A DNA stretch of 64,000 nucleotides from an uncultured Paludibacter sp. (GTDB taxonomy: Bacteria > Bacteroidota > Bacteroidia > Bacteroidales > Paludibacteraceae): the NCBI GenBank assembly GCA_937897985.1, contig CALCBD010000005.1, positions 1 to 64,000 on the forward strand, in the 5' to 3' direction. The translations under genes were made by a program, and so were the position numbers. Of this stretch, positions 19,473-26,891 are shown in pieces (the stretch's first letter is position 1; each line of letters begins with the position of its first letter). The notes under the pieces are model-generated. The model saw only the letters and a list, made by a program, of their open reading frames with translations, was not told the origin of the DNA and made no database searches.

Positions 19473-19517
19473 CGGAATTGTATTTTAAATTAGAATGAAC
19501 TTTAGTACTTAATGCAA

Positions 19518-20564
19518 TTATTTAAGATTCAACTTCTTTCGCAGTTCAATCAGCAATTGTGCGTCCCGTTCCCTCATCACCCCCTGACGGTTGGGCGGAC
19601 AGTTGATAATCAGAATATTGTCCTGAGCCGTAGCGCGGATGTACAATTTCACCAACTCGTCAATCGGTTTATAGGTGGTATCCTGGGTATGATAAAACCA
19701 CTTATTGCTCATGCAAACTGTTGTTTCCCAGGGCATATAATACTGTTTACCGTCGTGGGTAAATGTCTTCGGATCGGGATTGGATGGTAAATCCGGATCG
19801 CCCAAACGGAAGTCGGTGGGGAAATAGCGGATAGGGAAACCTTGTTTCTGATGGTATGGGTGAGCGGTTTTGTCAATATTGTTGGGAAATCCGATCGACC
19901 AGTTGATACCTACCTGACAGTTTGGCTCGGCCTGCTTGATGGTTTGGTAGATTTCGTCCACATTCCATCGGTAATTTTGCTTTACCCAGCTGCCATCGAA
20001 CCAGAACTCCACTACGGGCGTAATTTTCTTTGTAATGGCAAATAATTCCTTGAGTTGATTAATCATATATTGATTATAAGTTGCATCCTGCAAGGAGTCT
20101 TTTACATTTCCATTTACTTTTCGGTCCCACAGCGAATAATACAAGCCCAGTCCGATTTTGTGCTTTTTACAGGCTTTAGCCACCGCTTCCACCACATTGG
20201 TTTTGTTGGGCGACGAGGCCACATCGTAGGTGGTATATTTACTGTCCCACAGGCAAAATCCGTCGTGGTGCTTGCAGACCAGAATTACGTATTTCATCCC
20301 CGCATTTTTGGCTGTCAACACCCATTGATCGGCATTAATCGTGTCGGGTTTATAGCTTTCTACAGGTTTGGAGCCGTCTGTCCACTCTGAATCATGGAAA
20401 GTATTGATCCCGAAATGGATAAACATACCGTATTTGCGATTTATTTGTTCCAACTGACCTTTCGATGGTTTATCGGAAGGTACAGGCTGAATGGTTTTTT
20501 GCTGAGAGTAACCCGATTGAAATGTGAGTAAGGACAATGCGGTTACAATAAATATCTTTTTCAT
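19518..20564 (-). CDS. GH29 alpha-L-fucosidase (third), short form
   Basis: Start at the ATG 20564 (348 residues); a TTG six bases upstream is possible but less likely. Signal peptide MKKIFIVTALSLLTFQSGYS. Motifs: YGMFIHFGINTFHDSEW at 45-61, CKHHDGFCLWDSKY at 97-110 and VEFWFDGSW at 185-193, with Asp190 the expected nucleophile. Like its neighbour it is a catalytic domain without appended modules. The shared CKHHDGFCLWDSKYTTYDVA region shows close kinship with the second GH29. It is 19 bases after the beta-helix/PDZ gene, clearly in one operon. Substrate linkage cannot be told from sequence. Confidence 0.88.
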   Translation of the reverse strand: MKKIFIVTALSLLTFQSGYSQQKTIQPVPSDKPSKGQLEQINRKYGMFIHFGINTFHDSEWTDGSKPVESYKPDTINADQWVLTAKNAGMKYVILVCKHHDGFCLWDSKYTTYDVASSPNKTNVVEAVAKACKKHKIGLGLYYSLWDRKVNGNVKDSLQDATYNQYMINQLKELFAITKKITPVVEFWFDGSWVKQNYRWNVDEIYQTIKQAEPNCQVGINWSIGFPNNIDKTAHPYHQKQGFPIRYFPTDFRLGDPDLPSNPDPKTFTHDGKQYYMPWETTVCMSNKWFYHTQDTTYKPIDELVKLYIRATAQDNILIINCPPNRQGVMRERDAQLLIELRKKLNLK

Positions 20565-20583
20565 TTTCAAATATATAATGCAT

Positions 20584-23031
20584 TTATTTTTCTACCAAAG
20601 GTAGTTTTTGATTGATTGTCAACTCCTTTTTGGTTTGATTGCGAATCATCGTAAAAGTATACTTTTTCGATCCTGAATTTTGGCCTAAACAGTTAGCTAA
20701 ATCACTGATTGTTTTGATTCTCATTCCATTAATTCCCTGAATCAAATCGCCCGTACGGAAGCCCAGTCTGGCCGCTTCGGAATTTTCGGCCACCTGAGTC
20801 AGGCAAACGCCACCGGCATCGAAAGCCATACCGAAGGCCGACATTTCATCGCCGCTTGGTTCTCTTAAAGCCACGCCCAACCATGTGCTGGTTTTAGTTT
20901 GTACCACTACCGTTTCGGGTTTTATGTTCACATCTACCACCGGCATCTGCGGTGTTTTGGCTATCGCTTTCAGCGACGGTTTGGTGACGCCAAACTGATC
21001 CATCGGGAAATTACGGAAGCCCAACTGAAGGGCCGGTGAACTTTCCTTCACCTGAAAATTGCCGTGCTCAGCATCCGTAAATTGTGGATCACCGTTCTGC
21101 GAATTCAGGTCGCAACTATTCCTGGCAAATTTGACCATTTGACTTTTCGGAGCAACATAGAAATTGTAATCCAGTTCCTTTCCCCATTTGCCATCTAAGG
21201 CAATGGCTGAGTTCATAATAGCTGGTTGGTAAGCTCTGAAAACGATGTTGTTTTTGAACACATCGCCGCTGTTCCTGTACCACACATGCGGATGAAGGCC
21301 GTTATTAATTAGAATGTTGTTGGTCACAATGCGGCGGTAACCTTCGCGCAGTTTCAGGCCTCTGTTGAGCAATAGATTGTTGTAAATCTGATAGTTGGTT
21401 GATCCATCGTCCAGGTCGATATCCCAACCGTGATCGCAGCGCCAGCGGTTGTTGCGCAGAATATTCGGTTCCGGCATATCCCAAAATGGCATCAGCGTAT
21501 CTTTTTCCACTTCCATGCTGGTTTGTTTTACGTCGGGTGTCCAGTAGCGGTCGCGCCCCCAGGAGTTGAAGCTGCCGTGGTCGCCGGTTTCGAGTACGGT
21601 GTTGAAAATATCGCAGTTCTCGATAATATTTCCGCCAAAAGTACCTTCGTTGATGTTGATTCCGGCACGCGGCACATCGTAAATGGAGCAATGGCTTACA
21701 CGGATTTTATGCGACATGGAAATATGGACAGGCGCTGTTTGTTTTTCGTCGCGACCGGTAAGGGTAATGAGGCAGTTTTCCACCACGCAATCTTCGGGGT
21801 AATTATCACTCTTCGGGCCGGGAGTCCGATCCATAGTTGCGTAATTCTGAACGCCATAACGAAAAATAGGACTGCGAACGGTGGCCGGATCGCCCACGAA
21901 AACCACGCCCGAAGCGCCACTGTTGTGAATATAGCAACCTGTTACGGCAATGCGACGGTTGTAGTTGTTGACAAAAACGGTATTGCCACCCACCTGGTCG
22001 AACTCACAATCGCGAATGCTGCAATCTTCGGCACCATTGAAAAACACGGCACCACCGCGGAATACTGTCCAGTCGGAACGTAGCAGCGGTTCTTTGTTGT
22101 CCATAAAGGTGCGTGCAGCATGACGAAACACAAAGCCCTGCAAACTGATATTTTTTACCGGACTTACTTTCGTTCCGTTGAATTCTATCAGGTTTTTGAG
22201 CCGGACGATTTCTACTTTGGCCGTTCTCAGGTTGGTTTGAGCATGGGGCATAAAGTAAAGTTTGTGCTCGGTGGCGTTGTAAAACCATTCGCCGGGGGCA
22301 TCCAGTTCTTCAAACACATTTTCCACCATCCGATAAAGATGGTGCATCGACGAAGGTCGGTTATTTTGCCAGCCGCCTTCCATGTCCAGCCTGCCGTCGG
22401 CTTTTTTTCCTTTTATCAACCAGTGCATATCGCCCCAAAGCATATTGTGCATGGCGTGGATATATCCTCCGGCCGGATTGCTCCAGCGGGCAATGCGTTT
22501 CGGGTCCATCGGATTATTGGCCGAGTCGGCTTTGGCTGTGTGGCTCAGTTCCCAGGTATCGAACACATTTTTGCCGGGCACAGCATTGGGGAAACGTGCC
22601 ATCCGCTGACGAACGCCATTGATATAGAGTTGATCGATCACCGGATTGCCCGGAATGTTGGCTACAAAAATGCCATGTTGAGTGGGTTTCCATTTCAGGT
22701 TGAGCAGGCTACCACCGCTGATAACGGCTTTGCCTTCTTCGGCTGCCCGGTAGGTAATGGTTTTGTTGCCGGTATTATCATCGGCAGTAAATACGATGGT
22801 TTGAGGCAGATAGTATGTGCCATTGGCAAAAATGACCTCCACCGCTTCCTGTTTTGAAAACTCACGTGCCAGCGCTTGTGCTTTTGCAAAGGAAGCTGCC
22901 GGCTTGGCCGAAGTGCCGGGGTTTTTATCGTTTCCTGTGGGGGAAACAAAAAACGTTTTCGCTACGGCTTTTACTGAAAGCAGTAAAAAAAAGAGTACGG
23001 TCAGTTTTGTGAATTGTGGGTTTCGGGGCAT
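20584..23031 (-). CDS. Parallel beta-helix glycosidase (GH141-like) with C-terminal PDZ domain
   Basis: An 815-residue exported protein (signal peptide PQFTKLTVLFFLLLSVKAVA). The N-terminus (TFFVSPTGNDKNPGTSAKPA, EVIFANGTYYLPQTIVF) and the long run of short strands with C, D and N turns (CSIRDCEFDQVGGNTVFVNN, PEDCVVENCLITLTGRD) show a right-handed parallel beta-helix. The arrangement recalls GH141, which includes an alpha-L-fucosidase acting on rhamnogalacturonan II and a xylanase; membership is inference. From about residue 715 to 810 there is a PDZ domain (WLGVALREPSGDEMSAFGMA, AARLGFRTGDLIQGINGMRI), which is unusual on a carbohydrate-active enzyme. It lies directly upstream of two GH29 genes in the same operon. 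A distant relative is at 39646-41928. Confidence 0.72.
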   Translation of the reverse strand: MPRNPQFTKLTVLFFLLLSVKAVAKTFFVSPTGNDKNPGTSAKPAASFAKAQALAREFSKQEAVEVIFANGTYYLPQTIVFTADDNTGNKTITYRAAEEGKAVISGGSLLNLKWKPTQHGIFVANIPGNPVIDQLYINGVRQRMARFPNAVPGKNVFDTWELSHTAKADSANNPMDPKRIARWSNPAGGYIHAMHNMLWGDMHWLIKGKKADGRLDMEGGWQNNRPSSMHHLYRMVENVFEELDAPGEWFYNATEHKLYFMPHAQTNLRTAKVEIVRLKNLIEFNGTKVSPVKNISLQGFVFRHAARTFMDNKEPLLRSDWTVFRGGAVFFNGAEDCSIRDCEFDQVGGNTVFVNNYNRRIAVTGCYIHNSGASGVVFVGDPATVRSPIFRYGVQNYATMDRTPGPKSDNYPEDCVVENCLITLTGRDEKQTAPVHISMSHKIRVSHCSIYDVPRAGININEGTFGGNIIENCDIFNTVLETGDHGSFNSWGRDRYWTPDVKQTSMEVEKDTLMPFWDMPEPNILRNNRWRCDHGWDIDLDDGSTNYQIYNNLLLNRGLKLREGYRRIVTNNILINNGLHPHVWYRNSGDVFKNNIVFRAYQPAIMNSAIALDGKWGKELDYNFYVAPKSQMVKFARNSCDLNSQNGDPQFTDAEHGNFQVKESSPALQLGFRNFPMDQFGVTKPSLKAIAKTPQMPVVDVNIKPETVVVQTKTSTWLGVALREPSGDEMSAFGMAFDAGGVCLTQVAENSEAARLGFRTGDLIQGINGMRIKTISDLANCLGQNSGSKKYTFTMIRNQTKKELTINQKLPLVEK

Positions 23032-23051
23032 TGAAATATGATAATTTAAAA

Positions 23052-24344
23052 TTATAAAATCGAATTTATAGCATAAAGTGGGATATTAATCATCCATTTT
23101 TCGTCTTTGTAATCTGTAAGTGATGTCCGAATTGCTTTAGCTGGTTTGTACTTTTCGCAGAAAAATTTAAAACTTACAGCTCTTATATTTGTGCCTGATT
23201 TCACTTCTATTGGAATAATTTCTTCTTCATTTTGAATGACAAAATCAACTTCTGCTGTGCTGTTTTCGTTGGTCCAGTAATATATAGCATTGTCTTGCCT
23301 GAGCAGAAGTTGTTGAATTACAAAATTTTCTGTCAATGCTCCTTTGAATTCTGAGAAAATAGCATTGCCGTCGATAATTATTTTTAAAGGAAGTTTTGCC
23401 ATTGCCCCGAGTAATCCCACATCGTTGTGATAAAGTTTAAATGCCGATAAATCCTGATAGGCAGCAAGTGGCATATCAGGTTTTGAAATTCGATAACATT
23501 GGTGTAACAGCCCACAGTCAATTAACCATTGAATTGCTAATTCAAATTCTTTAGCTCTGGCACCTTCTTTTATCACACCGTAAACAAATTTCTTATTCTC
23601 TTTCGATAGCTGCGAAGGTATTGATTTCCATACCATATTGATACGTGGAACAATTTCTTTCGGAGCATGTTTTGAAAAATCATTTTGGTATGACGTCAGA
23701 ATTTTTTGTTGCAATTGCCGTACAAATCGAAAATCCCTGTGTTCGGCGAAATGCGAAACTACCTCAGGCATTCCACCAACAAAAAGATAATACCGCAAAT
23801 AATTCAGCAGTTTATCTTTAAAAACATTGACTATCCCCCAATCGGGATTTTCAATTAAATCTGCCAAACGTGTTTCGTCCAACGCTTTCAAGAATTCAGG
23901 AAATGACAAAGGCTTTAGATACAAAAAATCAACTTTTCCAACAGGAAACGATATGTCTTGGTGTAAATTCATTCCCAACAACGAGCCAGCTGCAATAACG
24001 TGATATTGCGGTGCATCTTCACAAAAATACTTCAACGCAGTAAGTCCGCCTTCAGCTGCCTGAATTTCATCAAACACGATTAAGGTATCATCCGGATTTA
24101 TCTCAGACCTGGCTAAAACAGATAAGGATGCTAAAATGCGTTGTATGTCAAAATCTGCCTCAAAAAGGTTGCTGATAACCTTCATTTTTTCGAAATTGAC
24201 ATACACTATTTGCTTGTATTCTTGCTTCCCAAACTCCTGAATTAGCCATGTTTTCCCTACTTGACGTGCTCCAAAAATTATAAGTGGTTTTCTGTATGCG
24301 CTTAATTTCCACTCTTTCAGTTCTTTAATGTTAGTTCTGTACAT
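23052..24344 (-). CDS. AAA ATPase with DUF4143 and nuclease-like C-terminus
   Basis: A cytoplasmic 430-residue protein from the ATG at 24344; an in-frame ATG at 24377 would add 11 residues, and both ATGs lie in copies of the same upstream repeat. Walker A GARQVGKT is at 25-32, Walker B LIVFDEIQ at 88-95, sensor-like AAGSLLG near 118. The central part (FPEFLKALDE, YYLFVGGMPEVV) and the end (AEVDFVIQNEEEIIPIEVKS) are the usual DUF4143 pattern, the last resembling a PD-(D/E)XK core. Such genes are numerous and scattered in Bacteroidota; their function is unknown. It has no evident link to sugar use and interrupts an otherwise continuous hydrolase operon, so it is probably an insertion. Confidence 0.85.
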   Translation of the reverse strand: MYRTNIKELKEWKLSAYRKPLIIFGARQVGKTWLIQEFGKQEYKQIVYVNFEKMKVISNLFEADFDIQRILASLSVLARSEINPDDTLIVFDEIQAAEGGLTALKYFCEDAPQYHVIAAGSLLGMNLHQDISFPVGKVDFLYLKPLSFPEFLKALDETRLADLIENPDWGIVNVFKDKLLNYLRYYLFVGGMPEVVSHFAEHRDFRFVRQLQQKILTSYQNDFSKHAPKEIVPRINMVWKSIPSQLSKENKKFVYGVIKEGARAKEFELAIQWLIDCGLLHQCYRISKPDMPLAAYQDLSAFKLYHNDVGLLGAMAKLPLKIIIDGNAIFSEFKGALTENFVIQQLLLRQDNAIYYWTNENSTAEVDFVIQNEEEIIPIEVKSGTNIRAVSFKFFCEKYKPAKAIRTSLTDYKDEKWMINIPLYAINSIL

Positions 24345-24418
24345 ATATCTCGACTTTAAAACGCTGCTAAAATACATTTTTCTCGACTAATATACAAGGA
24401 TAATTACATTTTTCTCGA
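24340..24418 (-). promoter_or_regulatory. Three direct repeats TCGAGAAAAATGTA in front of the ATPase
   Basis: On the minus strand TCGAGAAAAATGTA occurs at 24418-24405 and 24386-24373, and TCGAGATATATGTA at 24353-24340, spaced 32 and 33 bases. Each unit contains an ATG. The first gives ATG-TAA, a minimal start-stop; the second and third give the two possible in-frame starts of the ATPase. The even three-turn spacing suggests a protein binding array, and the ATGs suggest a translational element; either would be autoregulatory. Confidence 0.6.
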
Positions 24419-24436
24419 TATAAAACACTATTTCTT

Positions 24437-26821
24437 CTACTTCAGCACAAACCCAACTTTTCCCTCCATCGGATTACCCTTCAATACAAATTTTCCTCCA
24501 TTTTTAGTGAGAGTATTTTCCCGACTGATATTCTCAGCAGGCAGACATAAATATCCGGTGGCGGTATTTCCCGAAGAATACACTTTCAGCTCTATTTTCG
24601 ACCAATCCATTTTGTCGGTGGATTGTGCCAAAGCGATATGCGGAATCACGGCTCCATCGCGAATCAGAATGACGGCCGGAATTTCTCCCGTTTCAATCTC
24701 GTTCCAACCGGCATTGTAGGTTTTGCCGCTTTGGTAATCAATCCATTTTCCTTTGCCCGGAAGATATACATCGCGGGAAGTCCCTTTTTCGAACATCGGT
24801 GCAACGAGCATATCCTGACCGAAGAGGTATTCATTGTCAATCAGCCACGCTCCGGCATCGTCGGGATATTCGATGCAAAGGGCACGCACCATTGGCAAGC
24901 CGGTTTCGGTACATCGTTTGGCCTGTGCGTACACGTAAGGCATCAGTTTGTATTTCATTTCTGCACTTTGGCGGAAGGCTTTTACAAACGACGGATTGTA
25001 CAACCACGGCTCTTTAGGAGGTGCGCCGTGTGCGCGGGAGTGCGAAGTCAGGAAGCCGAAGGGCAACCAACGGCGGTACAATTCTTCAGGACTGCTTTGC
25101 ACAAAGCCGCCAATATCGTGACTCCAGAATGAAAATCCGCTGAGTCCGAACGACAAACCGCCACGCAAGGTTGCAGCCATGCCATTGTCGGAATTGGCAG
25201 CATCGCCACCCCAGTGCAGCGGGTAACGTTGCGAACCGGCCCACGCACTGCGTGCCCAGATAATGTTATCGCCTTTTACCTGTTTGGTTACTTCAGCTAC
25301 CGTTTTGTTGTAACGCAACGGATAGAGGTTGTGCTCGTACAATCCACCCTTGCCCGAAGCATAAAAACCGTTGAGTGGAGCTGCTTCGCCAAAGTCCACC
25401 TTGATAGCGCCAACACCCATTTTGAGTAAACCGGCCAGTTTGTCCTGATACCATTTTACGGTTTCGGGGTTCGAGAAATCGAGCACGGCATCTTCGTAAG
25501 GCAAACCGCCATTGGCATTTTTCACGTTCAACCCCTTTTCAATGATTTCTTTGAAATACTTGTTTTTAGGGGTAAAATAAGTGAGCTGCCACAACGAAAT
25601 ATGAAAACCCTTTGCTTTCAGGTCGTCAATCATTTTTTGCGGATTGTCGAACCGGCTTGGCGCAAATTTATAGTCGCATTGCCAGTCGGTTTCGAACCAA
25701 CCGGTGTCGAAGTGAATCACATCCGACGGAATTTTATTCTCGCGCAACTTAGCCGCCACATCGTAGCCTTCTTTTTCGGAGAAATAGGTGATACGGCTCA
25801 TCCACGTACCAAACGACCATAGCGGTGGCATGGGCGATTTGCCCGTCAGCTCGGTGTATTCGTTGAGGATATTTTTAGGCTGACCGAAAAACAGGAACAT
25901 ATCCAGCGTTTCGTCGGCCAAAAAGAGTTTGGTAGCTCCCACGTAAGTGGCACCGAAATCGCAGGTAACTGGTGCAGATGTGTGCATAAACACGCCATAA
26001 CCGCGACTACTCATGTAAAACGGAACCGGTTTGTATTGCTGGTCGGTTTCGGGCCCCTGCGGGTCGGTTACGAAAAGGTTCAGTTTCTGACCAGCTTTGT
26101 TTAAGCCCGTGAAGGATTCCCCGCAACCCATAATTTTTTCGTTGGGCGAAAGCAGGAAAACCGGGTTGATGCTGCGCGAATTGTCGGTACCACGTTTGAT
26201 AAAGTTGAAAGGAAGGATTTTCACTTGTGTGGTGTCGTTGTCAATCCATCGACGGGTGTAGGTAAGCACTTTGCCCTTTTTATCGAGCAGCGAAATGCGG
26301 AACGGGCTTTCTTCAATCACCAACACGCCGTTGGCACCTTCGAAGCGATGGGCATTCTTCAGGCGGGTATATTTCCATGAATTATCTTTGGCAGGCGTTT
26401 TTACCAGCATCACCGATTCAGCCTGCTTCAGCTCCACGGGCGAGGTCAGCATCCGTACCCGAACGGTGGACGGTGACACAAAATCGAGCGTGAATTTCAG
26501 TTTCGGATTCTGGTCGTACTCGGTTTCGGGGAAATCGAGCATTTTTAAATCCTGTGCCAGAATGGTGTTGGTATTGAAAGCCTGTCGGGCATAAAGCGAT
26601 TTCCGCTTCCACTCAATGGTACCGGTGCAGGTTTGCGGGTCGAACGACGCGAGTTTATCAGCAAAAAAGAAAATGTTGGTAAAATCGCTGAAATCAGTGC
26701 TCATATCTTTCGCCATATTCATCAGGTAGGTGGAACCACCGTTGATTTGGGTTTGAGCACTTATTGGGAACAATCCCAACAGAGTAAGCACGAGGCTGAC
26801 TAAGGTGATTTTTGTTTTCAT
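24437..26821 (-). CDS. GH31 glycosidase, probable alpha-xylosidase or alpha-glucosidase
   Basis: I place the start at 26821 (794 residues; signal peptide MKTKITLVSLVLTLLGLFPISA). An upstream extension of 23 residues would be encoded by an intergenic hairpin repeat and is rejected. GH31 features: N-terminal beta-sandwich, then FWSFGTW-like barrel entry (PPLWSFGTWMSRITYFSEKE), HFDTGWFETDW at 370-380, nucleophile motif IKVDFGE with Asp476, and WARSAWAGSQRYPLHWGGD with Asp540 as acid/base. The KVDFGE context and the MSR motif resemble YicI-type alpha-xylosidases. It should release alpha-xylose (or alpha-glucose) from the non-reducing end with retention. A second GH31 stands 70 bases upstream with a different architecture. 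Confidence 0.87.
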   Translation of the reverse strand: MKTKITLVSLVLTLLGLFPISAQTQINGGSTYLMNMAKDMSTDFSDFTNIFFFADKLASFDPQTCTGTIEWKRKSLYARQAFNTNTILAQDLKMLDFPETEYDQNPKLKFTLDFVSPSTVRVRMLTSPVELKQAESVMLVKTPAKDNSWKYTRLKNAHRFEGANGVLVIEESPFRISLLDKKGKVLTYTRRWIDNDTTQVKILPFNFIKRGTDNSRSINPVFLLSPNEKIMGCGESFTGLNKAGQKLNLFVTDPQGPETDQQYKPVPFYMSSRGYGVFMHTSAPVTCDFGATYVGATKLFLADETLDMFLFFGQPKNILNEYTELTGKSPMPPLWSFGTWMSRITYFSEKEGYDVAAKLRENKIPSDVIHFDTGWFETDWQCDYKFAPSRFDNPQKMIDDLKAKGFHISLWQLTYFTPKNKYFKEIIEKGLNVKNANGGLPYEDAVLDFSNPETVKWYQDKLAGLLKMGVGAIKVDFGEAAPLNGFYASGKGGLYEHNLYPLRYNKTVAEVTKQVKGDNIIWARSAWAGSQRYPLHWGGDAANSDNGMAATLRGGLSFGLSGFSFWSHDIGGFVQSSPEELYRRWLPFGFLTSHSRAHGAPPKEPWLYNPSFVKAFRQSAEMKYKLMPYVYAQAKRCTETGLPMVRALCIEYPDDAGAWLIDNEYLFGQDMLVAPMFEKGTSRDVYLPGKGKWIDYQSGKTYNAGWNEIETGEIPAVILIRDGAVIPHIALAQSTDKMDWSKIELKVYSSGNTATGYLCLPAENISRENTLTKNGGKFVLKGNPMEGKVGFVLK

Positions 26822-26833
26822 AATTCTTTTTTG

Positions 26834-26887
26834 AACACAAAGACACAAAGGCACAAACCATTTTAGTGTCTTTGTGCCTTTGTGTTT
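26834..26887. repeat. CACAAAG-type inverted repeat between the GH31 genes
   Basis: AACACAAAGACACAAAGGCA (from 26834) and the opposing TGTCTTTGTGCCTTTGTG (26867-26884) form a long hairpin of about 23 bp with one or two mismatches and a short CATTTT-like loop. The repeat is of the same type as those at 31.9, 58.0 and 59.4 kb and fills almost the whole gap. Confidence 0.7.
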
Positions 26888-26891
26888 CAAA

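Noticed and set aside
26822..26890. N-terminal extension of the second GH31 gene
   Set aside because: The extra 23 residues would be encoded by an intergenic hairpin repeat and would bury the signal peptide inside the protein.
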